A stretch of 64,000 nucleotides of DNA from Anaerolineae bacterium (lineage in GTDB: Bacteria > Chloroflexota > Anaerolineae > 4572-78 > J111), in the NCBI GenBank assembly GCA_023151115.1, contig JAKLJP010000017.1, positions 101,770 to 165,769 on the forward strand, in the 5' to 3' direction. The position numbers and the translations under genes were made by a program. Below the pieces are notes generated by a model, which saw only the letters and a program-made list of their open reading frames with translations, did no database searches and had not been told where the DNA came from. Positions within the stretch are counted from its first letter, which is position 1. Each line of letters opens with the position of its first letter. Shown one piece after another: positions 51,047 to 59,935 of this stretch.

Positions 51047-52486
51047 TCATGACATTGACTGATAACTGTTTTTTACCTGGGCAACCTGCTCCCCGGAAAT
51101 ACGACCGGCCTGGTGCAACGTCTCCAAAATTTGGGACAATTGAAGAACGGCGTGCAGGCGATACCCCTGGGCCGCCAACGCCTCGCGCCCGCCCTGTTCC
51201 CGGTCAATCAAAACCACCACATCTGACACCTTCAATCCGGCGGCCTTGAGCGGCTCAATGGCCTTCAAAACGCTGCCGCCACTGGTAACTAAGTCTTCCA
51301 AGACTACCGTTCGTTCTCCGGCCTGGAAGACGCCCTCAATAGTTTTGCCGGTACCGTAACTTTTGACTTCTTTGCGTGGGTACAGTAGCGATTTGGATAT
51401 GGTTAATGCTACCGCCGTCCCCAAGGGCAGCGCGGCATAGGGCACCGCCGCCAGGTGATCGAAGGTAAGGGGGTGCAGCAGGCCGGCATAAGCCTGGGCG
51501 GCCCGTTTTAGCCAGCCGGGGTGCGAGATCAAACGGCGCAAATCCAGATAGATCGGCGAGGATTGGCCGGAAGCCAGCGTAAATTGACCAAACTTGACAC
51601 AGCCCAGTTCGTGCAAACCCAGGATCAACGCCCGCTGCGCCTCGGACACAGAGGGAGATGGAGTGGACACGGTTCGGTCTATGTTTGTCTGGTTGACGGT
51701 TTCACGCAGCGCCAGCAGTGCGGCTCGCGGGTCCTCGGCATAGATAATGCTGCGGGAGACGGGAACGATCAAGCCTTGCCCGTTTCGATCCAGCCCGGCG
51801 GCCAGGGTTGCGGCCAGGTCGCCGCCCTGTGTTCCCACGCCAGGCGCCAGCACCCAGTAATTCTCGGCGGAAGTCAACCGGCGCAGCCGGGCCAGCGCGT
51901 GGGGCTGCGTTGCGCCAACCACAAAGCCAATCTGAGTCTGGCTGCCCCACGTTTGGGCCTGTCGAAGCACATGTTCAAACAACGGTTTGCCTTCCGGTCC
52001 AAATTCCTGGATTTCATGGGCCGAAGGGTTAGAGGTATAACAGAGCACAAAGGCCATTTTGCCCGGATAAGCCAAAAACGGGGCGACTCCATCCCGGCCC
52101 AGGTAAGGATTGACAGTCACGGCATCCGCGCCCCAGACCTCGAAGGCGGCGCGGGCATAGGCCGCGGCGGTGCTGTCAATATCGCCGCGTTTGGCATCCA
52201 GCAAGATTGGAATATTATCGGGTACGGCGGCAATGGTGCGGCGCAGCGCTTCCAACCCGGCCGGCCCATATTGCTCATAAAAGGCAAAGTTGGGCTTGTA
52301 ACAGCAGACCAGATCGCTGCTGGCCTCGATCAAAGCCGTCCCCCAAACGACCAGGGAGTCGGCGTCAACCGGCTGGCGAAAATGGCCGGGAAAGCGCCGG
52401 GGGTCGGGGTCAAGCCCCAGGCACAGCAGCGAATGATTGCGCTCAATCGCGCCGGTCAATTTGTCAACAAAACTTTGATGTGTCAT
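51047..52486 (-). CDS. pyrFE: Fused orotidine-5'-phosphate decarboxylase and orotate phosphoribosyltransferase (PyrF-PyrE)
   Basis: A 479-residue bifunctional UMP synthase with reversed order. Residues 1-275 are a type-2 OMP decarboxylase (LLDAKRGDIDSTAAAYARAA; catalytic Lys-Asp). Residues about 285-479 are OPRT, with the PRPP motif VVLEDLVTSGGSVLKAIEPL and GQSSPIYLDLRRLIS. Animal UMP synthase has the opposite order; kinetoplastids share this one. Fusion may channel OMP. It overlaps pyrC by 4 bp. Confidence 0.93.
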   Translation of the reverse strand: MTHQSFVDKLTGAIERNHSLLCLGLDPDPRRFPGHFRQPVDADSLVVWGTALIEASSDLVCCYKPNFAFYEQYGPAGLEALRRTIAAVPDNIPILLDAKRGDIDSTAAAYARAAFEVWGADAVTVNPYLGRDGVAPFLAYPGKMAFVLCYTSNPSAHEIQEFGPEGKPLFEHVLRQAQTWGSQTQIGFVVGATQPHALARLRRLTSAENYWVLAPGVGTQGGDLAATLAAGLDRNGQGLIVPVSRSIIYAEDPRAALLALRETVNQTNIDRTVSTPSPSVSEAQRALILGLHELGCVKFGQFTLASGQSSPIYLDLRRLISHPGWLKRAAQAYAGLLHPLTFDHLAAVPYAALPLGTAVALTISKSLLYPRKEVKSYGTGKTIEGVFQAGERTVVLEDLVTSGGSVLKAIEPLKAAGLKVSDVVVLIDREQGGREALAAQGYRLHAVLQLSQILETLHQAGRISGEQVAQVKNSYQSMS

Positions 52487-53553
52487 GGCAGTAAACGACC
52501 TGTCCCCGCCGGGGCTAAGATTTTGTTTTCCTTACCAGACCGGCTGGCATTGTAAACCGGCTGGCCGCGCAGCACAACCCGCATAACCCGCCCCTTGACA
52601 GTCATCCCGGCAAAAGGAGTCCAGCCGCATTTGGTCTGTAGGTTGGCATTGTCCAGGATGTAACTGGTCGTAGAGTCCACTTCGATATAGGTGTCGGGCT
52701 GGTCGGACAGCTTGAAAATGCGCTTGGGGTTGGTGTGCATCAGGGTGATGAGCCGGTCCAGGCTGAGCCGTTTTTCTTTGACGGCAGTTAGCAGCAAGGG
52801 CAGCGAGGTTTCCAACCCCGGCACGCCGGGCGGAGGCGTTGCGGCGGCCTTTTCGGCCAGGGTGTGGGGCGCGTGGTCAGTGGCGATGCAGTCAATGGTG
52901 CTGTCCAGGTGTTCCCACAGGGCAGCCTGGTCGGTCTGTTCGGCCAGGCGAGGCCGCATATCGGCCAGGGGACCGAGGCGCGGGGCGTCGGCCTGGGTAA
53001 GAAAGAGATGGTGCGGGGTTACTTCACAAGTGACCGGCAGCCCTTGCCGCTTGGCCGCCGCAATGAGTTCAATTTCATCCTTGCGGCTGATATGGCAAAG
53101 GTGGATGGGGCGCTGGAAAGCCGCCGCCAGTCCAATCCCAACGGCCACATTGGGGCCTTCGGCGTGCAGGGCGATAACTTTAGTCCGCGGCCAACGCCGG
53201 CAGCAGGCCAGCAGGGTGGGCAGGTCTTCGACTCGCAGCGGGCCAAAGGTTTCGTTGAGGTAGATTTTTAAGGCGACGGCCCGGTTGGTGAGAAGGGGCA
53301 ACTGGTCAACCAGGGTCGGACTGGCCCCAGCAAAAAGCCCAACGTCACAATAAATGGAACGTTGGGCTTGCTGTCGAGCGGCCTCTAACACGGATAGGGT
53401 AGCCAGAGGAGGGTTGGTGTTGGGCATTGCCAGAATAAGGGTGATACCTCCGGCCAAAGCAGCGGCAGTGCCGCTGGCAAAGTCCTCCTTGTGTTCGCCT
53501 CCCGGCGTCCGCAAATGGGTGTGTACGTCAATCAAACCCGGTAATTTGAGCAA
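52483..53553 (-). CDS. pyrC: Dihydroorotase, CAD-like short form
   Basis: A 356-residue amidohydrolase closing the pyrimidine ring. Metal ligands are in GLIDVHTHLRTPGG, the carboxylated Lys lies in VALKIYLNETFGPLR, His ligands in VIALHAEGP and HLCHISRKDEI, and Asp in CIATDHAPHTLAEK. Several blocks (KIYLNETF, LPVTCEVTPHHLFLT) are close to the dihydroorotase domain of animal CAD. The TTG start follows AAAGGG. It is the first gene of the operon, behind a leader terminator. Confidence 0.93.
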   Translation of the reverse strand: MLKLPGLIDVHTHLRTPGGEHKEDFASGTAAALAGGITLILAMPNTNPPLATLSVLEAARQQAQRSIYCDVGLFAGASPTLVDQLPLLTNRAVALKIYLNETFGPLRVEDLPTLLACCRRWPRTKVIALHAEGPNVAVGIGLAAAFQRPIHLCHISRKDEIELIAAAKRQGLPVTCEVTPHHLFLTQADAPRLGPLADMRPRLAEQTDQAALWEHLDSTIDCIATDHAPHTLAEKAAATPPPGVPGLETSLPLLLTAVKEKRLSLDRLITLMHTNPKRIFKLSDQPDTYIEVDSTTSYILDNANLQTKCGWTPFAGMTVKGRVMRVVLRGQPVYNASRSGKENKILAPAGTGRLLP

Positions 53554-53626
53554 TTGAGCTATCCCTTTGGGTTAAAATAACGGGCAGTACCTTCCCCTTA
53601 CTCCCTACTCCCTGTTCACCAGGCGC

Positions 53627-53654
53627 AAAAAAACCCGATTGGGGGAAATCGGGT
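53627..53654 (-). promoter_or_regulatory. Attenuator terminator in the pyr operon leader
   Basis: Minus strand: ACCCGATT (53647-53654), TCCCCC loop, AATCGGGT, then seven T. It is an intrinsic terminator lying between the pyr promoter and pyrC. Upstream TGGGTCA (53709-53715) can pair with TGACCCG at the 5' arm and so form a competing antiterminator. No PyrR box consensus was seen. Confidence 0.75.
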
Positions 53655-53725
53655 CATTGATTTCTGTAAGCTGGCTGAAATGGAAAGATACGTTTGCCCG
53701 GTCGGATGTGACCCACCGGAAGCGC

Positions 53726-53754
53726 ATTATAATATGATTGGATGTAGGCGGCAA
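53726..53754 (-). promoter_or_regulatory. Promoter of the pyr operon
   Basis: Minus strand: TTGCCG (53749-53754), 17 bases, TATAAT (53726-53731). The transcript would begin near 53719, leaving a leader of about 165 nt before pyrC that contains the attenuator. Confidence 0.8.
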
Positions 53755-53760
53755 ATTAAG

Positions 53761-53789
53761 TTTACAGCCTCACCAAGCTATGTTAAAAT
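53761..53789 (+). promoter_or_regulatory. Promoter of comM-like gene
   Basis: TTTACA (53761-53766), 17 bases, TAAAAT (53784-53789), back to back with the pyr promoter. AGGATAAG lies before the ATG at 53823. Confidence 0.75.
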
Positions 53790-53822
53790 GGATAAAACCT
53801 AACTATCTGGATAGGATAAGCG

Positions 53823-55343
53823 ATGCTGGCTAAAGTCACCAGTTGTGCCGTCGTTGGATTGGAAGGTGTGCTGATTGAAGTTGAAGTGGATATTGCCCGT
53901 GGCCTGCCTTCGATGACGATTGTTGGCCTGCCGGATACAGCAGTGCAGGAGAGCCGCGAGCGCGTTCGCGCTGCTATCAAAAACTCGGGCCTGTCTTTCC
54001 CTGCCGAGCGAGTCACGGTCAATTTGGCCCCCGCCGACATTCGCAAAGCCGGCCCCGCCTACGATCTGCCGATTGCGGTTGGTCTGCTGCTGGCCTCGGA
54101 GCGGATTTTTGGCGATGTGAGCCAGGCTATTCTGATGGGCGAGCTCTCTCTGGACGGTGGGGTGCGCCACGTGAGCGGGGTGCTGCCCATGGCTAATCTG
54201 GCCCGGCAAGAGGGCTTTACCACCCTTTTTGTTCCCGCCGAGGATGCCGCCGAAGCTTCGCTGATCGAAGGGCTGACCATCTACCCTGTTGAGACTTTAC
54301 TGCAACTGGTTGACCACCTGACCGGCCACAAAAAGCTGGCCCCACACCAGGCCAACTTCTCGCTGGAGGTAGAAGATTTTCCCTCCTTTGCCACCGATTT
54401 GGCCGAGATCAAAGGGCAGGAACACGTCAAACGGGCGCTGGAAATCGCGGCGGCTGGCGGCCATAATATGTTGATGAGTGGACCACCGGGTGCAGGCAAA
54501 ACTCTCATTGCTCGCTCGATGCCGGGGATTTTGCCCAAACTGACCATTGAGGAGGCGCTGGATGTCACCCGCATCTATTCTGTAGCCGACCAACTTTCGC
54601 CGGATGAGCCGCTGGTGCGCCACCGGCCTTTCCGCGCCCCGCACCACACCGTCAGTTATGCCGGCTTGGTCGGCGGGGGACGCTGGCCCAAACCGGGCGA
54701 GATCAGCCTGGCCCATCGTGGTGTTCTGTTTCTGGATGAGCTGCCGGAATTTGGGACGCGCATGCTGGAGATGCTGCGCCAGCCGCTGGAGGATAAAATT
54801 GTGGCCATCAGCCGTTCCGCCGGCTCGCTGACCTATCCGGCCAATTTTACCCTGATTGCCAGTATGAACCCTTGTCCCTGCGGCTACTTTGGCGATTCGG
54901 TCAAGGAGTGTACCTGCTCGGCGGCTATGGTCAAAGCCTACCAAAAGAAAATATCCGGCCCGCTTATGGACCGGATTGATATTCACGTCGAAGTGCCGCG
55001 TGTCCCCTTTGAGAAGTTGAGCAGCCAGCGCACCGGCGAACCCAGTATCAGAGTCCGGGAGCGGGTCGAGACGGCACGGGTGGTCCAGAGGCAGCGGTTT
55101 GAGGGAACTACCCTCCAAACCAACGCCGATATGGGACCGGCTGAAATCCGCAAATTTTGCCCGATTGACGAGACCAGCACCAACCTCTTGAAGGCGGCTA
55201 TGCAGCAGATGCAGTTGAGCGCCCGCGCTTATCACCGTATCCTCAAGCTGGCCCGTACCATTGCCGATTTGGCCGGGTCAGAACAGATTAAAACGGCGCA
55301 TATCGCCGAGGCCATTCAGTATCGGCCTCGGCTGCGGGTGTGA
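53823..55343 (+). CDS. comM: YifB/ComM-family Mg-chelatase-like AAA+ ATPase
   Basis: A 506-residue AAA+ protein. The N-terminal ChlI-like domain (GLPSMTIVGLPDTAVQESRE) is followed by Walker A (MLMSGPPGAGKTLIARSMP), Walker B (LAHRGVLFLDELPEF), then the Cys-rich MNPCPCGYFGDSVKECTCSA and a C-terminal Mg-chelatase-like lid. ComM is a helicase that promotes branch migration during natural transformation; family membership is clear, the role here is inferred. It is complete and of normal length. Confidence 0.93.
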   Translation: MLAKVTSCAVVGLEGVLIEVEVDIARGLPSMTIVGLPDTAVQESRERVRAAIKNSGLSFPAERVTVNLAPADIRKAGPAYDLPIAVGLLLASERIFGDVSQAILMGELSLDGGVRHVSGVLPMANLARQEGFTTLFVPAEDAAEASLIEGLTIYPVETLLQLVDHLTGHKKLAPHQANFSLEVEDFPSFATDLAEIKGQEHVKRALEIAAAGGHNMLMSGPPGAGKTLIARSMPGILPKLTIEEALDVTRIYSVADQLSPDEPLVRHRPFRAPHHTVSYAGLVGGGRWPKPGEISLAHRGVLFLDELPEFGTRMLEMLRQPLEDKIVAISRSAGSLTYPANFTLIASMNPCPCGYFGDSVKECTCSAAMVKAYQKKISGPLMDRIDIHVEVPRVPFEKLSSQRTGEPSIRVRERVETARVVQRQRFEGTTLQTNADMGPAEIRKFCPIDETSTNLLKAAMQQMQLSARAYHRILKLARTIADLAGSEQIKTAHIAEAIQYRPRLRV

Positions 55344-55412
55344 TCTTGACCCTTAGACTGTGGTATCGTGGGGATATACAGTTAGCGATATCCTCTTAAC
55401 TATCGCCGCCCG

Positions 55413-55802
55413 ATTCAACAAGCCTATAATAACCTGGGCGATGCTTCTTTTTACCTGGGTGAAATGGAACAGGCTGAACGATATTTCCGGCTGAGTCTCG
55501 AATTTTCAGCTGATATGGGCCAAACGCGGGAGACCCTGGGGACGTTGTACGATCTGGCTAAAGTCTGGGCGGCTCAGGGCAAACAGGTCGAGGCAGTTGA
55601 ACTGTTGGCGGTTGTCTGGCGCCATCCCCTTAGCCACTTACCGTTGTTCCTCAGAACGGAAAGCACCCTCATCAAAGAGGCGGCAGAGCGACTTCGGGCC
55701 AGTTTAGAAGCTGCTCTTGAGCCACAGAGCTATCAGGCCGCCTGGGCGCGGGCACAATGTGGCAGCTCGATACGGTGGTGGTGGGGTTGCTGCGGTAGGT
55801 AA
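55413..55802 (+). pseudogene. TPR-protein remnant (truncated and frameshifted)
   Basis: TPR-type sequence begins before any start codon (AYNNLGDASFYLGEMEQAER) and runs through LGTLYDLAKVWAAQGKQVEA. An in-frame stop (TAG) lies at 55383-55385 upstream. Near the end, reading one base shifted from AWARAQC gives GTMWQLDTVVVGLLR, the usual end of large TPR regulators, so one base appears lost about 55750. It is probably the 3' remnant of a large ATPase/TPR regulator. Confidence 0.7.
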
Positions 55803-55804
55803 TG

Positions 55805-56581
55805 TTACGCTAACAGCTCCAGCGCCTCATCCACCGACCTGTTGTGGTGAATGATGGCAGCCAGGGCGGCGGCCATTTGAGCCGGCTTCTCGGCCTGCCA
55901 GATGTTGCGGCCAATCGTCCCCCCAACCGCGCCGGCTTCGACGGCGGCTTTGAGCATTTCGAGGGTCGAGCGGGGACCGGCTTTGACCGGGCCGCCCAGG
56001 ACTACCACGGGGACGTAGCAGCCTTCAATCACCCGGCGAAAACCTTCGACGTAGGGGATTTTGACCCAGTCCGCGCCCAACTCGGCGGCCACGCGGGCGG
56101 CCACGCTGACGGTTTCGGCGGAGCGGAACTCCGGCCCGCTGTCAAAGCCGCCGGGAACCATCTCGGCCATCACCGGGACGCCCCAGGCGTGGGCCTGGCG
56201 GATAACCCGCGCCAGCATTTCCAACGTGGCCTCTTCGAGCGGTGAGGCCGGAAAAGCCGACACACACAGGGCGTCAGCGCCCAGGCGCAGGGCATCCTCA
56301 ACGGTGTAGAACTGCGCGCCCGGCCCCGGCGTGGGGCTTAAGCGGGTCCCGGCTCCGTCAATACGCAGCACCAGTCCCACCCGGGCCAGCTTGGCCGCGA
56401 AGCGGGTCGCCGTGCCGTAGCTGGCCATGACCGCGTCCACGCCCCCGGCAATCATCTGGTCCAGGGTTTGGCCCAGGTTTTCGATGCCCTTGTCCGGGCC
56501 GGAAATCATACCGTGATCGCAGGCGACAATTAGCGCCCGACCATCCGGCTGGAAAATTCGGTTGAGACGGCGAGTGACCAT
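55805..56581 (-). CDS. DeoC/LacD-family class I aldolase
   Basis: A 258-residue TIM-barrel aldolase, close to archaeal-type class I fructose-bisphosphate aldolase and LsrF. The Schiff-base Lys is in ADWVKIPYVEGFRRV; the phosphate site is VVLGGPVKAGPRST and GGTIGRNIW; early ALIVACDHGMISGP is typical. Together with the FGGY kinase just upstream on this strand it would cleave a phosphorylated sugar. The exact substrate is not identifiable. Confidence 0.85.
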   Translation of the reverse strand: MVTRRLNRIFQPDGRALIVACDHGMISGPDKGIENLGQTLDQMIAGGVDAVMASYGTATRFAAKLARVGLVLRIDGAGTRLSPTPGPGAQFYTVEDALRLGADALCVSAFPASPLEEATLEMLARVIRQAHAWGVPVMAEMVPGGFDSGPEFRSAETVSVAARVAAELGADWVKIPYVEGFRRVIEGCYVPVVVLGGPVKAGPRSTLEMLKAAVEAGAVGGTIGRNIWQAEKPAQMAAALAAIIHHNRSVDEALELLA

Positions 56582-56640
56582 TGAATGTAAACTATCCTTT
56601 CAGGTGTTATGGGGGTAGACAATCAACATCATTAACTTAA

Positions 56641-56763
56641 GCAGCCGCCCGAGTAGGTGAGCGAAGCGAACTGTATCGAAGGGTGCTGCGCCGTCAGGAT
56701 ATCCTCGCTAACTCGCACCCTTCGATATGCGCTCCACTTCGTTCCGCGCTACTCAGGATGCTC
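56641..56763. repeat. Pair of REP-like elements in opposite orientation
   Basis: GAGTAGGTGAGCGAAGCGAA ... TATCGAAGGGTGCTGC is followed by an inverted relative (GCACCCTTCGATATGCGC ... CGCTACTCAGGATG). It lies between the FGGY kinase and aldolase genes. Confidence 0.85.
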
Positions 56764-56806
56764 AACTTAACGACATTGGGTAGACAATGATGGTAATTTC
56801 CCCCGT

Positions 56807-58288
56807 CTACTGTCCGCTTCGCGTGTCTGCCAACGCCTGGTACGCCGCAAAGCGTTCATCATAAATGGGCCGCTGGCCGGCATCCGGCTCCAGGGGACGG
56901 ACGGGCTTTTGCAGGCGAGACTGCCCGGCCTCAACCGACTCGAAGAGGCCCGCGCCCCAGCCGGCCAGGATGGCCGCGCCCAGAGCCGACCAGTGAGCGT
57001 ACTCGGTTAGGGTCAGGGGCACGCCGGTCACATCGGCCAGGATGCGCGTCCAGACCGGACTACGGGTAGCGCCGCCGGCCATCCACAGCCGCTCGACCGG
57101 CAGGTTGGCCCGGCGCATGTCTTCCAACGCGCCGCGTAGTTCAAAGGCGCAGCCTTCGAGGATGGCCCGGCTCATGTCGGCCCGGCTGTGGTCGAGGCGC
57201 AGACCGGCAAAGCCGCCGTAGGCGGTGTGGACCGGTAGAAAGAGCAGGTTGTTGCTGCCGGTCCGGGTCTGGGCCAGCGCCCGGTTCATAGCCGCATACA
57301 GGTCGGCCCGAGGCAGCGGCGGCTGTGGTTCGGCGTTTTGCCAGACCTCGTTGAGCCACCACTCGACCGTGGCCCCAAAGCCGCCCAAAAAGCGCGAGGG
57401 CGCCCAGCGCTGCGGGGCCACGTGAAAGTTGAGGTCCATGCTGAGCGGCAGCGTCGTCAAGTCGGGCCGTTCCATGACCCCGGTAATGACCCAGGCGGTG
57501 CCGCAGGTCAGCATCAGTTCACCCGGCGTAATGCCCATAGCCAGGGCTTCGCAGCAGTGGTCGTGGCCGCCGTTAACCACCAGAGTCGAGGTGGGCAGGC
57601 CGGTCTGGCGGCTGGCCTCGGCGCTGAGGGGAGCAATCACCGCGCCGGAAGGGCGCAGTTCCGGCAGGCGGGCCGGAGTAATCCCGGCCAAATCGCACAA
57701 TTCCTGGCTCCACTGGCCACTGGAGACATCGGCCAGGAGCATTTCCGTGCCGCAGGAGTAATCGGTGCAAAAGTGGCCGGTGAGCCGGTGAACCAAAAAG
57801 TCGTTGATGCCCAGAAAGCGGTCGGTGGCGGCAAAGACATCGGGGCGATAGCGGCGCAGCCAGGCGATAAAAGGCAGGGGCAGGCCAATCTGCAGCGACC
57901 AGCCGCTGATGCGCCGGACGGTCGGTTCGACGCCCTCGGCCCGCCACTCGTTGACCAGCGCCTCGGCCCGCCGGTCCATCCAGGTGATGATGGGATAGGT
58001 CGGTGTACCGTCGGCCTTGACCGGGATAAGCGAGCCGGCCTGCGCCGACAGGGCCAGGGCAGCGATGCTCGCGCCCACCTCCGGCCCCACCTGGGCCAGG
58101 AGGCTGCGGACGGCCTGTACCAGGGCTTGCCAGACCGCCTCCGGGTCCTCTTCGACCCAGCCCGGTTGGGGCGTCAGGAGCGGATAAGGCTGTTCGGCGG
58201 TGGCCAGTTCGTGGCCGGACAGGTCAAACAAAACCGCTTTGGTGGCGGTGGTTCCAATATCTAAACCGAGGATGGTTGTGGTTGGCAT
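56807..58288 (-). CDS. FGGY-family carbohydrate kinase 2
   Basis: A 493-residue sugar kinase. It opens MPTTTILGLDIGTTATKAVL, with ALSAQAGSLIPVKADGTPT, ITWMDRRAEALV and NGGHDHCCEALAMGIT. It belongs to the gluconokinase/xylulokinase group; the exact sugar is open. The ATG at 58288 is chosen because the upstream extension is repeat-derived. It precedes the aldolase (225 bp), suggesting a kinase-aldolase route. Confidence 0.85.
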   Translation of the reverse strand: MPTTTILGLDIGTTATKAVLFDLSGHELATAEQPYPLLTPQPGWVEEDPEAVWQALVQAVRSLLAQVGPEVGASIAALALSAQAGSLIPVKADGTPTYPIITWMDRRAEALVNEWRAEGVEPTVRRISGWSLQIGLPLPFIAWLRRYRPDVFAATDRFLGINDFLVHRLTGHFCTDYSCGTEMLLADVSSGQWSQELCDLAGITPARLPELRPSGAVIAPLSAEASRQTGLPTSTLVVNGGHDHCCEALAMGITPGELMLTCGTAWVITGVMERPDLTTLPLSMDLNFHVAPQRWAPSRFLGGFGATVEWWLNEVWQNAEPQPPLPRADLYAAMNRALAQTRTGSNNLLFLPVHTAYGGFAGLRLDHSRADMSRAILEGCAFELRGALEDMRRANLPVERLWMAGGATRSPVWTRILADVTGVPLTLTEYAHWSALGAAILAGWGAGLFESVEAGQSRLQKPVRPLEPDAGQRPIYDERFAAYQALADTRSGQ

Positions 58289-58489
58289 AGTCACGCTCGC
58301 AACAAATTGGCTCTTGGGAAAATTTGCAGCCTGCATTATACTTGGGGGCGTAAGGGATGACAAAAGAATGGAGGACGGGAAGAATGGAGGAATGGAAGGC
58401 TGAAAGTCGTGAAGCTTTCTAAACCTTCTATGTTCCAACCCTCCCCCTTCCAACCTGCCAACAAATTTATTTCATAGGGGGAAATCTTC

Positions 58490-59800
58490 ATGATTACTGC
58501 TTTGGTCCGCAGCCGCCTGCACTATGCCTGGATTGTGGTGGCGGTGACATTTCTGATTATGCTGCTGACAGCCGGCATTCGTTCGGTGCCGGGGGTGTTG
58601 ATTTTGCCCCTGGAGGAGGAGTTTGGTTGGACGCGGGCGACGGTGTCGCTGGCCGTTTCGATTAACCTCTTTTTGTACGGTCTATGCGGGCCATTTGCCG
58701 CCAGTGTGATGGAAAGAATAGGCATGCGGCGGATGATGGCTACGGCCCTGGTGTTTATCACCGGGGCCGTTCTCCTGACCACCCAGATGACCGTGCCCTG
58801 GCAGCTATACTTGTTGTGGGGTGGAGTGGTTGGCCTGGGTACCGGGGCGATGGCCGGCTGGATTGCCGCCACCGTCTCGAACCGCTGGTTTGTGGCCCGG
58901 CGGGGAGTGGTGGTCGGGCTGCTGACGGCCAGCAATGCCACCGGCCAGTTGGCCTTTGTGCCACTGCTGGCCTGGTTGGTAGTAGCCTATGGCTGGCGAG
59001 CGGCGGCGCTGCTGGTAGCAGGGGTGGCCCTGGTGCTCATTCCGCTGGCGATTATGTTTATTCGTAACTTTCCCCAGGATGTTGGGTTAAAGCCGTATGG
59101 GGCCACTGAGAAGGACGAAGACCCGCGCCCGCGCTTGCATTTGGGCAATCCCTTTAGCGGGGCGCTAAAGACCTTAACCCAGGCCTTGCGCTCGCGGGAC
59201 TTTTTGCTGTTGGCTGGCAGTTTTTTTATTTGCGGCCTGACCACCAGTGGCCTCGTCGGAACGCATTTGATTCCCTTTGCCCGCGAGTGCGGCATCCCCG
59301 AAGTGACCGCGGCCAGTCTGCTGGCGGTGATTGGCGTTTTTGATATTTTGGGCACGATGGGGTCGGGCTGGCTGTCTGACCGGTTTGACAGCCGCTGGCT
59401 GCTTTTCTGGTATTACGGGCTGCGCGGGCTGTCGCTGATGTTTTTGCCGGTGGCATACGATTTTGGTTTTTATGGGTTGATGCTCTTTGTGGTTTTTTAC
59501 GGCCTGGATTGGGTGGCAACCGTCCCGCCGACGGTGCGCTTAACCGCCGACATCTTTGGCAAGGCCAACGTGGGCACGGTTTACGCCTGGATTTTTGCAG
59601 CGCACCAACTGGGTTCGGCGGCGGCGGCATACGGAGCGGGTCTGCTGCGAACTTGGCTGGGCGATTATCAGGCCAGTTTTGTTATCGCTGGACTGTTTGG
59701 GCTGATGGCGGCCCTGATGGTGCTGCGTATCGGGCGGGTTTCACCCAGGGACATCTTGCCTATTCGCCAGCCTGATCTGCCGGCGACGCCGGCTCGCTGA
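58490..59800 (+). CDS. MFS transporter (OFA/monocarboxylate-like)
   Basis: A 436-residue 12-helix MFS protein. The first helix (HYAWIVVAVTFLIMLLTAGI), then PGVLILPLEEEFGWTRATVS and GPFAASVMERIGMRRMMATA resemble the oxalate/formate or monocarboxylate-type MFS group. GSGWLSDRFDSRWLLFWYY is the second-half loop. Divergent from the FGGY kinase, so possibly an uptake partner. GGGGGAAA precedes the ATG. Confidence 0.85.
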   Translation: MITALVRSRLHYAWIVVAVTFLIMLLTAGIRSVPGVLILPLEEEFGWTRATVSLAVSINLFLYGLCGPFAASVMERIGMRRMMATALVFITGAVLLTTQMTVPWQLYLLWGGVVGLGTGAMAGWIAATVSNRWFVARRGVVVGLLTASNATGQLAFVPLLAWLVVAYGWRAAALLVAGVALVLIPLAIMFIRNFPQDVGLKPYGATEKDEDPRPRLHLGNPFSGALKTLTQALRSRDFLLLAGSFFICGLTTSGLVGTHLIPFARECGIPEVTAASLLAVIGVFDILGTMGSGWLSDRFDSRWLLFWYYGLRGLSLMFLPVAYDFGFYGLMLFVVFYGLDWVATVPPTVRLTADIFGKANVGTVYAWIFAAHQLGSAAAAYGAGLLRTWLGDYQASFVIAGLFGLMAALMVLRIGRVSPRDILPIRQPDLPATPAR

Positions 59801-59836
59801 GATGTAAATAAAATTCAGATGCTCATGTATAGAACA

Positions 59837-59906
59837 AGTGCAATTTAGCAGAGGCGGCTCCCACGCCGCCGAGGGCCGAGCGTGGGAGCCCGGCCTGCTT
59901 TGCACT
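59837..59906. repeat. Long inverted repeat after the MFS gene
   Basis: AGTGCAATTTAGCAG ... GGCTCCCACG pairs with CGTGGGAGCC ... CTGCTTTGCACT. It may end the MFS transcript; there is no clear U-tract. Confidence 0.75.
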
Positions 59907-59935
59907 AGTACTTAACATGAGCCAATTCAGATGCT

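Noticed and set aside
51521..52555. 344-codon open frame antisense to pyrFE
   Set aside because: Same reasoning; pyrFE is unmistakable on the other strand.
57338..58264. 308-codon open frame antisense to the FGGY kinase
   Set aside because: Composition (Gly/Gln/Ala-rich) is that of a reverse-frame shadow of a conserved kinase.
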